Positions 23,430-36,200 of a stretch of DNA of 64,000 nt are shown one piece after another. A program made the translations under genes and the position numbers. The notes beneath the pieces were generated by a model that saw only the letters and a list, made by a program, of their open reading frames with translations, was not told the origin of the DNA and searched no databases. This DNA comes from Phoronis australis. Its lineage: Eukaryota; Phoronida; Phoronidae. Position 1 is the first letter of the stretch, and each line of letters opens with the position of its first letter. Location: positions 180,842-244,841 of the forward strand of contig NMRA01000518.1 in NCBI GenBank assembly GCA_002633005.1. Reading direction: 5' to 3'.

Positions 23430-26080
23430 CATTGTTTAGTTGGGGCGTGTTTGGTTGTTAGTATTAATGTTTTGCAAACGATAAAAGTAAGGCCTGTGGA
23501 TTTCTACTTTGCACTACTTTTGTATCAAAAAATATATACTCGGTGTTATTAACCAGTCGTGTCGTTACACACTCTAGGTCATCGATGTGAGAAAACTTAC
23601 TATGTGTTCTAAATTGCTGGAAACAACTAAAACAAGCAGTGACATGCAGACAGCAGTATCGACCCAGTCGAGCATTTTCTACTGACATGGAAACTAAGTT
23701 GGAAATCAAGGATGGGTTAAATTCAGGAAATTATCGCCTAGTCGTAAAATGCCTAAAATATGTGCTACGTCACTTTGCAGTTATGTATACTAGCGCAGTT
23801 CTTGAAAGTTTGGTCGAGATTAAGAAAATACGATGAAATCATAAAATACTGACAATATGCGCTACGGCTCTTCTTTGAATGTTTGTTTGAATATGTAGGA
23901 GGAGTTGCTCACAGAAAAGTATTTCCCTAATAGACGGATGCAAGAAATTCAAGAATGGTCAAAGTTCAGGGAAATCCCTTCGAATTGCGCAATGCCGACA
24001 ATACGCCCTACGGCAGTTCGTAACCATACTTTTTTGAAAGTTTGTTAGAAATTCATTGAGCATGCTGGAGTTTCGCACGGACCCACGTACACACAGGCAT
24101 TTTCCTAAGCCTTCGGCGAGAACTTACAAAGAACAGAAAACTGTTTCAACTCAGAGTGTTTTTGCAAGTTCTCCAAAGAAAATTCTTCTGGGCTCAAGAG
24201 GAACTACGAAGGGATTATAATAGCATGCAGATGTCAATAAACCCACTGAAAGGAAATAGCGAAGCATTTATACCCGTGTAAATATAGAGGGTCTTCCTTT
24301 TGGTAATTACAAAAGACCACAAAGAAGCTTATTTCTTTACTTACTATAAAACATAGAACTCCGTGCAATACTTTTAGGAACGGCCTTTATCAAAGACTCG
24401 GGTAACTGCGAAAAATTGTCTTTGCTATATCCGGCACTAAATTTAAACTCGTACCCAGTCAATGTTACCGGAGACCCAGTGTGCCGGTATTGGAGACTCG
24501 GCGTAGGTTTAGTTAATCATCTCAACACTACCACATCCAAATACCCTCCGTGAAAAACTTGCGACGGAAACCCAGCTTCATGACTGGTTCTTAGTAGCAG
24601 GAACATAATAGGTGAGAAAAGGGATTTTGCGCGGATTCGAGCCTGCAACCCACACGGTCGCAGTCTAACGCGACGCGTGCTAAATCTCTTTCGATGACAG
24701 TATTTCAAATGCATTTAACTAGGCGAATGTCTGTCTGACAACGGCGAGACTTAGCGATCTGTAATGAAATCACAAAAACACAACGGGTTTCGTTATTTTT
24801 TCGCGGTGGTCAAAGCTGATCGCTTCAAGAAGTCTATCCCATTTAAAAACAATACTTAAAATGCCGCCGGATAACCGTTAATGCTATTTTTAAAAGAAAC
24901 AGGTTTAATTCTTACTTACTCCCTGAAATGCAAATTGCATGAAGATGCCAACTTTTTTGGCCATAATGCCACTGGATTTCACGAAAGTTTGGTTGAACTT
25001 TTCTCTGAGTAATTACCATACCGTGATCTATCATGAACAACATCCCTCAAGAGTGCTTTCCCACTGAGTCCATATTCTCTCGGCCTAACATTCTTTACTG
25101 ACCGCAAGCAGAACGGCCTTAAGACAAATTGAAATTTAATCTTAAAAATGACTTATATTTAACATTTAGCTTAGCTACGTCAGTTTTCTTGGTACTGGCC
25201 CAGGGGCCACAAATTACGTCTCGCTTGTTTTCAAGCCAAGTTAAGCTAGAAAACGATTGAATTAAGAAAACAATTTTGATGAATGACTTTTGTAACTTCT
25301 AGGACATTAGATTATTTGAAAATAAAAACAAACCAATAATCCCAGAATGGGATTAATGTAACCTGCCTAAGGAGTTAACATCAGCCGATAATACCAAGCA
25401 GGATAGCGACCTTGAGAGTAGTTGTAAAAATTGAAAATTTACTTTAGAATCAGTTTCAATAGACTTTGTGCAACTTTTTGAACACTTTGGCGCAGTATAC
25501 CTACCATATTTTCAGGTTCATGTGGAACAGACTGTTGGAGTGACTTGCCAAGACCAGATTTTTCAAACCCAAAATTAACAAAAAGAGTAGATTGCCGCCT
25601 ATAGATTGACGGGAACATCTGGTAATCTTCGCCTAGTAACGGAAGTCGAGGTGAAAACAAAGCCGTAGCAACGATAGCGGACACGCCAGTCTAAGTCCAC
25701 TGAGCGAGTGGTCTCCTTCATTTTACTTATGGTTTATAATACTTCAGATCTGTATTTTTTTGCCAATATTGTGTTTTATTGCAAGTTCGCAAGGATGTGT
25801 TCGAATCGCGATCGCATCCTAAAGAATACGGAAAGAGAAGGTTTATTTTTCTAAAAAACCCAAAGTCGATCGGTTTTGAGGAAACTTGCTGGACCCGTGT
25901 CGAGGTCACAGCCGAAGGTGATCGCTACAGCGGAAATAAATAAAATGCATAATTTTCACGAAACCCAAGGATTTTGTATGTCCGCCACGTTCTGGAGACA
26001 ATTACAATACACAAGCAGAGATACAGCCTACAAGAACAAATAATGTTTGGGTTGTAAAGTCACGTAATCGAATGGAATTA
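23430..26080. other. Intergenic sequence, nothing supportable
   Basis: Only short unrelated open frames. The stretch 24617-24700, read on the reverse strand, has a GGCTCGAATCC box resembling the B box of tRNA-derived SINEs, but no foldable tRNA was found. Confidence 0.5.
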
Positions 26081-26085
26081 GATAG

Positions 26086-26193
26086 AGAGTGCTACGAGTG
26101 TCTCTATATATCAGAGTGCTACGACTGTCTCCATGTATCAGAGTGCTACGAGTGTCTCCATGTATCAGAGTGCTACGAGTGTCTCGATGTATC
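26086..26193. repeat. 27-bp minisatellite, four copies
   Basis: The unit AGAGTGCTACGAGTGTCTC followed by CATGTATC is repeated four times with one or two substitutions per copy. It gives an artefactual repeated Val-Ser-rich peptide frame. Confidence 0.92.
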
Positions 26194-26454
26194 AGTCATA
26201 CTACTGGTCTTAATCATCTCCTATTATTGTCTCTTGCGTTGATCAAAAATGAAAAATTAATTCTTACAAGAGACTCGTCATAAAAACAAAAAATCGACAC
26301 AACTTTGTCGCAACTGTTGCCCATAAATTTAGTTGTGTTTCAGGTTTAATAAATGTCTTTATAAATATATTTATCTGAACAAATACGAATACACCACAGC
26401 CTGCGTTGAAGCATCCTAATTCACCAGACGCCAAAGTGAACGTAAATCATTAAA

Positions 26455-26815
26455 ATGATACTAAACCCTGTTTAGATAATTTCAAGCAATGCTCATTCTG
26501 TCGCCTGCTAATCCATCATTGGCAACTTTCTTGCAAGATAAAGCCATATCAATTAAAACACTCGCACTCCCTATGTCACAGGTTGGACATTATGGTCCTT
26601 GGTGGATGGTCTTTTCCCACAGATGCCGTGTAATTCGCTGAAAGCGTAGGTCACGCTTGACCAATTAGTAAAATTTGAAAGGAGTTTTCAAATTCCTCTC
26701 CAAACTTCTGAGGGTTGTCGAGGGTCACAGAGCATTATTTTGTTTCAGAGAACGGGATGGGAAAATAGTTTTTAATATCTGCTAATAGACCAAAACTGGG
26801 TTTGGTATCCTTTAA
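26455..26815 (+). repeat. Interspersed repeat A, copy adjoining the TTAA-flanked element
   Basis: Begins CTAAACCCTG and contains TCTGTCGCCTGCTAAT, AGCGTAGGTCACGCTTGACC and GAGGGTTGTCGAGGGT. It ends CTGGGTTTGGTATCCTTTAA at the boundary of the inserted element. The same order is seen at 47365-47675 and in part at 33485-33765 and 52975-53445. Confidence 0.75.
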
Positions 26816-28199
26816 GGTTATCTCAAACCTTATTTAGTGGCATCCATTCTAACTCATATATCAAAAAACTAAGCTTTGTCAGCTAGTAAAAGTCTATATT
26901 TTTGAAAGAAAAAATATCAAGTATTTGTGTACCGTTATTATTATTATCTTAACATATTTTTAAATCCAAATTTCATTCTTAAGAAAGGTACATTCATAAC
27001 GCCACGGTCGATTTTAATGAAACCTCTGTTAATTGAAAACTTCACCAGTTACCTCAAAACCGCTATTAGGAATTTTCGATTAGTCTTTTCGTTTGGTTTC
27101 TATGGCAAATCAAATAGCAAAACGTAAGGAATTTTTGTAAAAATTAGAAGTCGTATTCGTCTTTATTACATTATGCAAAAATTAGACGTTTTTATCGAAA
27201 ACCCTTACAATGTTTTTGAGATTGATGATTAAATATTAACAATAATATATTAATTTTGGAAAGTTTCAGCTAACTCCACCAGGCCGTTTCCGAGAAGTTG
27301 TGTTCCTAAGTCCAAATAAAGTCGATTTGCCGAAGCCGAGAAAAATCAGATTAAAGTGGGACGAGTGAAAATTTCAAAGTCTTCGGTTAATTATTCGGTG
27401 AAAACTTGTTTTCGGTAAATATAACCTACACATGCCTTAACCATATTAGTTATTTCAACATTCACTCTCACTGTCAACTGAATTTGTCGTGCTTAATTAA
27501 CTTAATTATCATTAAAACGTACCGTCCTTAGGCACGAGGTAAGACCAACTGTTACTGTTTTTGACCTACTTAAAAGTAGACCCCAGCTCATACATACACC
27601 TGTAGTGCCGGATGACTGACACGAAACCAAGTAAGAAATGGATAACAAAACTCGAGTCGGTAGTTAAAGCATGTTGTTAGCATGAGATCGAAACAGCGAA
27701 ATGTCAATTTATTTATTGAACTAAGGAATTTGGGAGAGGATTTATCTCATTTCACAACTTGCTGTTGTCATGAACACAGAGGCGTGAGGCAACTCGTAGC
27801 ATTTGTTCTCAACGGTCGTATGCATGTAGACGCACAACTTCCTCAGGATCAAAACTACGTTTTGTCTTTGTTTTCCCCGGCACCGTTCCATCATAAGTAC
27901 TCTATTATGGCAACTCAGTAAATGAAAGGACGGAGGGTACATACGAAGCTGCTCTGTATACCTGGCAGGAGATTCTATTTGAGTGACTGCCCTGTAACCT
28001 TTAACCTTGGATAAGTAGTAAACAAATATCCACGCGGTTATGCGGTTCCAAGGTGGTTCTGCTAAATCTGTTTTTTTCTGGCTACACCGTATGCATTTTG
28101 TATTTAAAGTTCCCCGAGAATGAAGGTAAGGTATTTAGATACACACATGTGAAATATTGTGAAAATGGCCAATTTTTGTGAATAAGGTTTGAGATATCC
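26816..28199 (+). mobile_element. TTAA-flanked terminal-inverted-repeat element (element C), copy 1
   Basis: The left end GGTTATCTCAAACCTTATT matches the reverse complement of the right end AATAAGGTTTGAGATATCC (18 of 19 bases). TTAA precedes the left end (26812-26815) and follows the right end (28200-28203), the target duplication typical of piggyBac-type transposons. At 1384 bp with no transposase frame it would be non-autonomous. A diverged second copy lies at 44044-45345. It sits between repeats A and B, which in the copy at 52975-53990 are joined without it. The piggyBac assignment rests only on TTAA and element form. Confidence 0.7.
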
Positions 28200-28244
28200 T
28201 TAAGTATTCATATTACTTATGTTTTATTTTGTTCACTGGTTGAG

Positions 28245-28800
28245 AATTCAACGTGAAAGCTCGTCAAAAATATCTTTAAAACAACTCCTGACAAAATTAC
28301 AATCTCTCAAAGTCTAATACAGGGTAATTCATTTTCCCCTGTGAATGAACTTTCAGAAAAATCACAAAATACACGATACGTGCGAAGGAAAACACTGTGG
28401 TGACCACGGAGTTTCTAATCTCCCTTCCACTTATAGTAAATGCGCGCATGCACTCACAGTCAGTTGTTTGAAGCCGCTTGAGATCAAAGGTCACATTTCC
28501 CATATAATGGAAGTGTGCTACGTATATAGCTTGCCGTACCAGATAAGGAGACGTGCTTTGTCTTGTGGGAAAAAATATAGCAAATCGTTTTTTTTTGAAA
28601 CTTGAAACTAAAAGAAAATGCTTTGATATGAACAAATTGTAAAAATACCAGGTGAGCTGGTTGAATTCTGTTTCAGTGGCAGAGATCCACGTTGAATATT
28701 GCACTTTTGTCTGTTTATCGCGTTCCAGATCTCTTTAAAAGACGAAATCCAGCACCAAGTGGCACTTCGCGTTTTCACAACAAAATCTTTCAAGTGTTGA
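28245..28800 (+). repeat. Interspersed repeat B, copy 1
   Basis: Begins with AACGTGAAAGCTCGTCAAAAAT and contains CTAATACAGGGTAATTCATT, GTTTCTAATCTCCCTTCCA and TGCGCGCATGCACTCA. The same order is seen at 53450-53990 and 56385-56640. The reverse-strand frame of 135 residues here lies in the repeat and shows no known domain. Confidence 0.7.
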
Positions 28801-28804
28801 ATTC

Positions 28805-31300
28805 ACGCTAAAAGTGGTTTTATACCCAGCGCAAGGTTAACATTCAAGCAATCTACCTACTTCAAGATCGTTTATAGCATTTTACTGTGAAAATAATCAC
28901 GTTTAACGAATCGTCTGCCCGCGTCCAGCGTTAATATTTATTGGGTGGCCAGGGAGTGCACAGGTTACGATCCAACTCTCTTTTATTCGTGACATGCAAT
29001 TGATTGTAGCCTATTTTCTCAGAGCGATAAGCTCTCAAAAGTCATAAAATCAGTTTGAATGAGGGACATGCAATGGCTAAAACTTCTGGTGCTGGAAACT
29101 TGAAGTTATTTCTACTTGTATTTCGCGCCAGTTGTCTAAAATTTGCTAAAATTGACGTTAGCGCTGATTTAAATTTATCCCCAAAATGAAAGAGGGACAA
29201 TTTTACGGAAGCTGCCATTTTTTCAAAATTATAAGAAAACATTTCAGTTATCAATCATCCCACCTAGTTGTTCAAATATGTCAAAAATCTGTGATATGTC
29301 TTGTTTCCACTTTTGCCTGATTTTTTCCTGTAGTCGATTTCATAATTCATTAATTCAGGGAAAACATCTAAAATGTAATTCAAAGAATTTTTAACTTATC
29401 GGTATGTTGCGAGAATGTGACTTGACCAATAAATTTGATTTTATTACTTGCATCAAGTTATTTACGTGTATATATTATGTTAGTATTTGTATTGTATTGT
29501 ATTGTATAGTTATCAAATAAGTTACTGAAATAAAAGTACAAGGTATTATAAAACCTGTTTCCCAAAATAACCAGAAACGCAATTTCTTTTTTAGTAAGTC
29601 ATTTTTGAAAAATTGAAAAATCGATGTGCTCATGAACATGTATGGAATTTGAAATGTTACTTATGAGGCATGCTCTTTCAAAACTATAACTCTCCGTTGA
29701 ATTAAAAAATTAATTAGTTGTGCATGTTTTGATATGAAAGTTTTCAAAAAACCAAAAGCTCTCGGTTCTCAATCGCTGAAAATTCGGATCAAAACAACTG
29801 AAGACTAATTTTTCAAACGATTCCTGTTTCCCAAAAATGACGATATATTATTAATCAGAGTTTCATTGTTTTTGTCACAACTGCTCCAAACTAAATAAAG
29901 TTACACGAAGCAAAATTTTCTACAGTGAACAGATCTTGGTCTCAAAGGTTCCACTGAAGCCTGCCGCAGATTCAGTAGTGGTGGGGTGGTGGCACATATC
30001 TCGCATAAAACCCTAACCAGTATTTCAGAGTTCTTCCAGCACTTTGAAAGAAATTCTGGGATTGTGGGATAAAACTGCATGGCTCAGTTTGGGCATCAGT
30101 CAACACCGCGACCACACCGGCCGCCGGTCCCAGGCCACTCGACCTCGGGAACAGAAGGTCGTTATTTTTCTAATTTCCGTAAGTAAATAACTCAGAAATT
30201 GGTCCTTAGTCGCTTCACGAATACATAAAGAGGTGGAAATATGTATATCATGTAGTTGACAAGCGAACGCTAAAACCATACAATGTGCAAACAGCTCTGC
30301 AAGCGCCATGTTCATGTTCAAGTTGGGGTCGGGAAATTGCGTGACCTCAAGTTCCCGACAACCTATTCTTTTGTTGAAGAATGAACTGCCTATGTATAAT
30401 AGAGAGTATTTGTCAAGCCAGTGGACGGGTTCGTTCTGTGACGATTACTTCGTAAGCCTTTTCTTATAACGTACACACAGGTCACTGGTTTTGAGTAAAT
30501 ACACGATTTGCCTCAGCATTGTGTCTGGCTACTAGTGAACAGGAAATACCAGTACTGTGAACAGTGTCAACGGTCGTAAAAATGGTTGGTTTGTAAAATA
30601 TCCTGATAAAACCTGATTGAAAGAAGGAGAATGTGTAAGTATTTTCAACATCCATGTCTTATTATAAATGGCTATAATTTGGCTCCCGTATACGTCAGAA
30701 TCTGTCACCGAAAATATCCTAAGCGAAACGTCCTATGAATCCCATTGTTGAGACATACGCCCAGCAAAATCATCTGATTCGAGGAGGATTTATTCCCGCG
30801 GATGTACGATGTAGCTTTTTGTGCTGAGTACCGAATTCTGTAAAGTTTATGTGTACATCACGGCGAGACCAAAATTGCAAACATCCCTCTCAAGCTGAGA
30901 GTTAGACGGGAAAACGACTGTAAATTGAAGGTGTATCTCGCCCATGTTCAGGTGCATGACTAAAAACTAAAATAGAATTAGACCCTAACATGATTTACTC
31001 TCATAAAATCGATCTCATAACACTCCATACCGCTATAAGAGTCCATTTCCAGTCAAGTTACCATCTCAAGCCAACTTGATGTGAAAAGTGTCTCTATGTG
31101 TAAAACGTTTTAATATCATGACTTACAGGGGTAACTCTAACTCCCATAAGGGCACTTCAGTTGTCATGGAACTCACTGCAATGAGACAAGCTGACTTAAA
31201 TAAATGTGCTACACTTGCTGATGCTGATTTATCTCTGTGAACTGCTGTTGTGAGAACTGCTACAGATATGTACACACCCCGTAACACGTACACGTATTTT
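28805..31300. other. Intergenic sequence, nothing supportable
   Basis: AT-rich, short open frames only. A (TTGTA)-type run is seen near 29488-29510 and a reverse family F fragment near 30960-31060. Confidence 0.5.
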
Positions 31301-31327
31301 TGTATTTTACTTCTACTACTACCACTG

Positions 31328-31330
<3 letters not shown>

Positions 31331-31372
<42 letters not shown>

Positions 31373-31396
31373 AGTGCCGCCGCCGCTGCTGCTGCT
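31331..31396. repeat. CTG trinucleotide repeat followed by GCC/GCT
   Basis: About 13 uninterrupted CTG units at 31331-31370, then a short interruption and a run of GCC and GCT. It yields poly-Leu on the + strand and poly-Ser/Ala on the - strand; neither frame has other protein features. Confidence 0.93.
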
Positions 31397-33219
31397 TGTA
31401 ATACGTGCATGGGCGATTTTGAATTTGCAATTTTAGGGTTGGCCGAATACTGAAGCGTTTATTTGAGTCGCTGATGGTTTCCATGTTCTTGTTTGGAACT
31501 GGAAAATGTAGTTCTGTCACAGACAGGTATATGAATGACTTGTTGACTAATATATATATATATGAGAAGGGCATTTGAACTTGGATAAGGCTCAGATGTG
31601 ATAGGGCCTAATATTAAGGCAGAGTTGATGAGAACGGACCTGGGTTGTTGTTGTTGTATATACAGAGTGCGAGTGACTCCTAAGAGCCAACTGCAACCTG
31701 TCGTCTGGAGGCAGTAATCCTACATTAGGCTAGTGTGTTCACTAGTCGGAAATATCTGCTATTTCAGTTCCAGGAAGGGGTTTGGGTAGGTGTTTACATA
31801 CTACGGTCCATTTCGCGCACCCAGGCCAGAGAATGACCGCGGCGCACCGCAGCTGCTCGCTGTCGCTCCTGATTATGGCTACCAAGTAATAGCTACATTG
31901 TGTAAGCCAGCCGACCGCATAAAACGTCGGTGCAGTATTATCTAACAATTGGCAAGGCCTGAATAAGACATCAGAATGATATTCACAAATAAAACCACCA
32001 GGGCATCGAATTAAATTTTTAGGTTCACATTGAAAACCCTTGCTCAAAATCGATTAAATACAGTGGTCGAACGATGGAAATTGATGTACAACTCACCGAT
32101 AAACAAAAACTTGTGACATTTGCGGAATTAATACGCGCCACACACTTCTTGAATCATATGTTCAGTATTATCAATAAAATGTTTGAATTCAAAATATCTT
32201 GTCTTTATAACTCTTTATTCATTCTATGAACTGTTAATTAAGTTGCCTTTCAGTTGAAAAACCGCCATTTGTTTTCCAATTTGCTTCAGTAAGTGGGAAT
32301 CATCTTCCCCGCGCATTATCAACTTTCCGCGTGAAAAAATAAAAATTAAAAAGCAAAATAATAGTCAGATAGGTGAGTGCCTGATTAGACAGTTTAGAGT
32401 GATTTGAGGACCAATTACTTCCACTAAATAACAGGCTTACCGTCGTTCAAATTAATCTGGAGTATAGTGTATTTACAAACCAAGTATTTCTCTGTTGTCG
32501 ATAGTTCTAAGACACAGTCCAGATAACACTTCCTGTCGATTTTAACTATTTAGAAGAACAGTCGGCCTTTGCTTAGTTGGAAATCCAACAATGTTCTAAT
32601 TTTTCCTGATCTGTTTCAAGCTCCACTTATAGTTAGGTTAGTTCACTATGTTGCTCAGTGGTTTGAGATGCGGCCTCTAGTTTTGGAGACCCTGGCTTTA
32701 CTGGCAGACACTCGAGCATAGCACATACGTGTCTCCCACTCCTCTGAGCTCGGTCTTGCTGGTGAGTTTATGTGCAAGGGAGTAAATATAACGCGAAAGT
32801 GATTTTTGGAGCAGTGCTCATATTTTTTCACTGTGCACGTTCCAAATGTTTAAACTTCCAACATTACGCCGACCTCACTTTGAATGTGCGTGCCTTATGT
32901 TACAAGAGCGTTACATTTACTCATAATGATACGTGACCAAATGTGCAGGAACTGGAGACTGAAAATAGTGCGTTCATGACCAATTGGGGTAGCTGGGCCT
33001 TTATTGGCACACACAGGTATGTACCTAATTGTTACCCAAGAGGTTACAATATAAGCGCGTTCATGACGAAAGTATAAAGGCAGGCACGATGGAGGCTGAT
33101 ATACAAAGTCAGATAAGAGATAAGTATCCCTTTAGGGCCTTCCGTACTAACGCAACATGATCGCGTAACTTCAGACAGTCGACGCGTTGATGTTTATGGG
33201 CGTTACGGTCACTTTCCAG
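31397..33219. other. Intergenic or upstream intronic sequence of the membrane-protein gene
   Basis: No certain gene. It must contain or precede the missing 5' exons of the gene continuing at 33220. Two short open stretches with AG/GT borders (32255-32289 and 32948-33016) were examined but do not join in phase with that exon. A family F repeat copy lies at 31395-31540. Confidence 0.4.
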
Positions 33220-36200
33220 GCTGGCAGGCCGTAATGCAGTTTAAATCCAATAGACATTCTGTATGGTTTCAACCTCTACAAGAGGATGGCGTTTTGGGAG
33301 AAACTTTTACGAAATCCGGAGTGACTTTTTCCTGGAAGCACCCAACAAATGGGTCCCTTTTAATCATTCTAAAGGACCGTGAGTGTTTCCCATGTAAAAA
33401 GGATACTAAAACCTGTTTCATGATTCAAGCCAATCCTCGTTGTGTCACCTGTTGGCGTGGATCTTGAAGTATAACAGCAGTAATAAGCCAAAAACTCACA
33501 CTCCCTATGTCAGAGATTAGACATCATGGTTTTTGGTGACCCAGCAATGGTGGGTGGTCTTTCCCCGCAGTTGCCGTGTAAGTAATGCGCCAAAAGCGTA
33601 AGTCACGCTTGCCCGTTTTGCAAAATTTTGAACAATTTTAAAAATGTTGAGGGTTGTCGGGTGATTACAGACTCTGAGAGCATTACTTTGTTTCAGTGAA
33701 TTTGGATAGATAAGCCGTTTTTAATATCTGTTAATAGGTCAAAACAGGGTTTGGTATCCTTTAAGTGCGCTTGAGTGGGTTTGCACACAACGAAACTGAC
33801 ACTTGGGATATAAAAAAAATCTTATAATACAAATCTTCGTCGCAAGTCTATCAGCTCAACTTTATGCTAAGTAAAACACAACCCCACACAAGCAGCTTTA
33901 GCCAGCTGAACTGCAAAAAAGTGTTCTGCACTATGTATCTCATTGGTTCTGCATACCAGCAATCCCAAGTAAAGGTTTTCGATCACGTGCTCCGCTTTTA
34001 CAGTTGCTACATCTCACGGAGACTTGCGTGATCTCGCCATTCTCCCCGCCGAAATTAACCTGACGATCGAACCCATCTTAGAATCCATATTGGCTTACTT
34101 TCAGCCGGGAATTCAACATTGACACAGGAGGAACTGATAGCTGTGATTGTGACGCCCTCTGTCGGAGGCACTCTTATCATAGCTGTGACCGTAGGACTTT
34201 GTATCTGGTGGTTTAAATGCCGAACCAGACCAGAAGAGGAGAAAAATACAAGCAACCACATAGTCCTTCATGACAGGTGAGAAGTTGCAAAAATGTACAA
34301 AAGCTGCCCAAGGCACACACGCAAGTGAGAATAAACAAATATTTAACGTAAACCAAATTTATTGAAGGATGTATACATGTGTATGTATCATACTTTCTAA
34401 ATGCCACAATAAAAAATTATAATGTCAGTAATACTTAATTTCAGAAAAATATAAATTGCTCAGTTCATATTTTGTATGTTACAGAATCTACCATAGAACA
34501 CGGGAAATACTTTTTCACATCTGTCGTTTTTAACAGCCCAACTATTGAGCAAGACTTGTAAGACCATTGCATTTCTTTACAAACCTTACGAAAAGTTTTG
34601 GCTGCAAAGGTCATTGATTCCTTTTGTTATTTCTCTGTCGGGAGTGAGCGCCCTCCGTTGGCAATGCCTATACGCTAAAATCAGTATTTGTTGTCAAAAT
34701 CCTGTCGCTCGGTATTTGTGTATTACCGCAATTTTCACAACCACATTGTAAATGGTATTTACGTTTAGCCAATTGGCAAAATATTGTCGTTAAGAGTTTT
34801 ATCTCAACAGCACACGCAGTTCCATGCTACCGTGTGAATACATTGTGTCTTTCATAATTAGAAGTATTGACACCGTGCCACATGAAGCATTCGATGTTTT
34901 GAGTACAATTTACTATTCTAGAGGCCCGCCTACGGCTCCGTTCGATGACGAACCAATGTGAGTAACGGGATGCCAGCTTCATTTGAGCTTACACTCGCAG
35001 ATCTGAAATTACCTCGGCACATTTTCGCATTTGTTTGGTTAATCATGCCTCTGAGCTTTCTAAGAAATGAATGTCAGGGGAAGAAGTAATTCAATAGCCG
35101 AGCCTGTAAATTTCACCTCTGAACCCCAGTCCTGAACAAGCAGACACTATGCAAACCCACGATACAAATCCCCGAATTCGCACCCCTATATTCCGCACAC
35201 GTCCCAAAACTGCTCCATAGACTGGGACCAAACTCCAGTTCCGGCGAGCAGTCCTCGGGACTGGGGTTTGGTCCTCAGGTATGGAGCTTTTTCGGCTTGT
35301 GTGTGGAGTTAAGGGGGGCGGTTCTGGGGGTTTTCTGGGGTTTTGATGTGCTTGGTGGTCCGTTTTCATCCCCTGAATGTACCAGGAGACGTCTGGGAAA
35401 CAATTTCAGATGTTTTCAGCAAAACTTTAATAAAACTAAAGGAATCATTTTGGGAATGCAATATTCCTTGCTATGGCAATAGGTTGTTGACGAGTATTGG
35501 CCGTCACCAAAAGCTCACTAACCACAGCTTTTTCTAATCGCTCATAACACGCTTCAGTAACATATTTTAGAGATTCGAGTTTGGCACTAAAGCTTAGTTT
35601 GGAAACCAGAGTCCACATATCTGTAAGCCTATTTGAGTATATTGGTTTATTGTGCACACAACAGTTTTCCATATTTTCGCCATTTTCTCACCAGATGACG
35701 ATTTGATCACTCCAAAGCGATATCTGGCGAGAAAATGCATTTTCCTCTCCTCCGCAGGCAGGGTTAAATCAGGAGAGCAATTGTGTTTTACAATAAAATC
35801 AGAAAATCAGAGATGTATGGAGGTATTAACACTTGTCTTCATAAAAGATGCCCCCATTCTAAGAAGTTTACTTTTAATGTGCATTTTTCTAGCGTTTATG
35901 GTCACCGCAAACCAAACCGGCCACCAAATATGCGAGCAATTATTTCAACCCAAACCACGACTAGCCTGCGACTACTGAGGCACCAGCAGCCAAAAATAGC
36001 CTCGTCACCCGTGGTCACCTCACGTAGCGAAGATATTAACGTGACCAGCCCACTCAGCACTCGCCAACTTCTACCGAGATTTGCTGGGGGTGGTGTAATT
36101 CGAGTGTGTCTCAAAAACTATTGAGTGCCATCTATGCAAATGTATATGACGTTACACTTACATCCGAACTTAGGTGCATGCGTCTGCCAAAACATGATAG

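Noticed and set aside
24617-24700. Reverse-strand B box GGCTCGAATCC
   Set aside because: No matching A box at the right distance and no cloverleaf.
26086-26193. Possible CRISPR-like array
   Set aside because: Units are contiguous without spacers and the genome is eukaryotic; this is a minisatellite.
28297-28704. 135-residue reverse-strand open frame
   Set aside because: Lies entirely in interspersed repeat B; the other copies do not keep the frame and no domain is visible.
32255-32289. Possible short exon EKPPFVFQFAS
   Set aside because: Borders fit, but the phase does not join any following exon considered; too short to trust.
32948-33016. Possible upstream exon of the membrane-protein gene (ELETENSAFMTNWGSWAFIG)
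   Set aside because: It has AG and GTATGT borders and one open frame, but it ends in phase 2 while the exon at 33220 needs phase 1, and the acceptor lacks a pyrimidine tract.
35652-36124. Open frames of 108 and 113 residues in an intron
   Set aside because: A candidate splice at TCACCAG/ATGACG gives an immediate stop in the required phase; no domain seen.
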